Below, one piece after another: positions 62,254-64,000 of a stretch of 64,000 nt of DNA. Below the pieces are notes generated by a model. The model made no database searches. It had not been told where the DNA came from and worked only from the letters and a program-made list of their open reading frames with translations. Each line of letters starts with the position of its first letter. The first letter of the stretch is position 1. The DNA comes from Larus michahellis (taxonomy: Eukaryota > Chordata > Aves > Charadriiformes > Laridae): contig NC_133906.1 of NCBI RefSeq assembly GCF_964199755.1, forward strand, positions 19,467,419 through 19,531,418, read 5' to 3'. Position numbers and translations under genes: made by a program.

Positions 62254-64000
62254 TTCTAAGGGATATTTTCAGACTAGAGTTCAGAGGGAAGGAGTTGTCT
62301 CTGCAATTCTAGTTTCAGTTGCCTGAGTGCCAAGAAGAAATGGGATCTAAAACATTCTTACCAGTGCCCTGTTAGGCAGTTTGCATGCCTTTTTGCTGGT
62401 GGGTCTCTCTTTTTCCCCTCTCCTTCTCCAGGATGCCTGACTTCTTCTGGTCGCTTCACAGGGGCTTGGCATAGGGTGCTCGGTGACCACGTGCACAGCG
62501 GGTCTTGTAAGGCTGAGTCGCACTGTGTATGTCTCCTTGTAGATCTAGTCTAAAGACCCTCTTACAGTGCTCTCCTCTTGAGTAGTGGGTGGGATTTCTA
62601 CAGTAACTGCTCATAAGGGCTTTACACGTGTTGAATGACAGCAAATAGCAGAAGGGGATAGTGGCCATTTGTAATCATTGTAAACAATTCTCCTGGTGTG
62701 CTCATTCAGTCCAGAGCCCTATAAACAAGAGACAAAAGAGACTTAAAATATTGAGGTTTCAGACTTGCCAGTTGTTCCTGTGCCTAGTATGACACTTGTG
62801 CACAAGCCTAGTGCTCAGAAAGTTGGCAAAACTCTCCTGGCGAGGAGGTGCTCTGGTCTGGGAGAGCTTTCCAGGACTTTTCCTGGCAGGGGAGCATCCT
62901 GGAGAGGAAACTGACTGGTGAGCAGGCCTGGCAAAGCTCAGATCTCGCAGAATGGTAGTGAGCTCTGCAGGTTATTTAGTGGGGGTGATCCAGAGGGTGG
63001 CATGTTGTCGGAAAAATTAAAAATCACTGTGGTGGCCAGACAAGTGGAAGTGCTGGACTGTTGCAGTAGCACAGGCTGGCTGCTTCGTGTTGCTGAAAAT
63101 TCGATCTGTTTTACACCAAAAATGACGAAGCTGACAATTCTACGGTCTGTCTGTCACACAGCTGTCATCCAGACCTGCTCACATGAGTGGGCACAAGCTA
63201 GCAAAAGTCAGGTAGAGTTTGCATAAATTATTTGTGCTAGCACTAGGTCAGACAGAGCCACGTGTAGGTGCTGGAGGTGGGTTTGCCAGCCCCTTGCCCA
63301 CACCGCGCCCTGGCTCACTGCACCCTAAGGAGGCATCTCAAACCCCATCTGTGCACACCCCCTATGCAAAAGCAGCAGCAACCTTCTGCAGTGGAGCAAA
63401 CGTGAGGTTTCTAGCTGGTGTGGGCATATACCCTGTATGTTTTTCAAGGTGCTGTGTGATTGCATTGCTGACACCAGCCTCCGATTGACCCAAGGACTAG
63501 CTGCATGCTTAGTTTCTCTCTAGAAGTGCTGTTGTCCACTGTGTTTAGTTTGCCCTCCCAGTGCTTTCTTGCACATTGGGTACTTACACGTTCATCTTGA
63601 CACTTAAAAGTACTTTTTCGTTATCAGCAGGCAGAAATTCACATAAGAACAGTGATGTTTAATGGGATGGCTAGAAGACCACTAGGCCAGTTAAGCAATT
63701 TAGTTTGATATTTATACCTGGTGAGTTCAGGTAAGCCCTTCCAGAAGAGGAGAGCACGGTTCTTCACCACAGCTCTGCTGCTCTGGACCTGCACTTACCT
63801 TCCCCCGGATGAAGGGAATTGGTGAGGCTTTGGCAGTGCCTCTCATGAAACCTTTTTTCTTCAGCAAATGCAAGTCTTCAATGTGTGTATTCAGAGCGGA
63901 ACTGAAGATATTGGATTGCTGGTGGCAACATTCATTTTATGTCCTAATATAGGTGTGGAGTGAAATTCAGGAAGATACACTACCAGTTTCTGTATTTGAA

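Larger units (their letters stand above)
24363..64000 (+). other. GALNT10: GALNT10 intron 1, partial (continues past window end)
   Basis: The sequence from the GTGAGT donor to the window end has no segment I recognise as GALNT10 exon 2. That exon should carry the stem and an FFLGDGQKL-like motif. The first few hundred bases are very G-rich on the plus strand, then composition falls to AT-rich DNA typical of a large vertebrate first intron. Open frames here reach about 150 codons but none resembles a known family. Contents I can name are two CR1 fragments, homopolymers, microsatellites and a few short tandem duplications, listed separately. Intron 1 is also large in human GALNT10, which agrees with this reading. 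Confidence 0.82.
50723..64000 (+). other. Intron 1, last part in window: nothing coding recognised
   Basis: AT-rich intron with T-, A- and TTTTC-tracts and the 17-bp duplication. A good pyrimidine tract with CAG ends at 52719, but the sequence after it does not resemble GALNT10 exon 2. GC-richer patches lie near 57,900, 62,000 and 63,300 without recognisable content. Confidence 0.5.

Overview
The window looks like vertebrate nuclear DNA, most likely from a bird. Two points support this. Two 3'-terminal fragments of CR1 LINEs, the dominant avian retroposon, carry the (ATTCTRTG)-type terminal motif. A CpG-island first exon encodes the N-terminus of GALNT10, a vertebrate polypeptide N-acetylgalactosaminyltransferase. 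CR1 also occurs in turtles and crocodilians, so 'bird' is an inference. Nothing bacterial, plasmid, phage or CRISPR-like is present.

Layout. Positions 1 to about 23,400 are intergenic DNA upstream of GALNT10. It is GC-rich, with long open frames caused by base composition, and holds several AT-rich islands dense in homeodomain, POU, GATA, NF-Y and NKX-like motifs. These islands look like candidate conserved regulatory elements. A CpG island at about 23,440-24,560 holds a TATA-less promoter with GC boxes and an ETS-like site, the 5' UTR, and the only coding exon I can support: GALNT10 exon 1, coding part 24180-24362, 61 codons, ending at a good GTGAGT donor. From 24363 to the end (at least 39.6 kb) the window is GALNT10 intron 1. 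It is AT-rich and mostly unique, with two CR1 fragments, simple repeats and homopolymers. I recognised no exon 2, so the catalytic and lectin domains lie beyond the window.

In human the local order is MFAP3 - GALNT10 - SAP30L - HAND1. I found no exons of MFAP3, SAP30L or HAND1 here. The upstream AT-rich elements could serve GALNT10 or a more distant developmental gene such as HAND1, but the sequence alone cannot decide this.

No new multi-gene system is visible. The observations most worth testing are the clustered-motif islands upstream of GALNT10 (especially 6890-7045 and 10060-10560), the G-quadruplex-prone promoter, and an exon-like block in the intron at 28566-28766.
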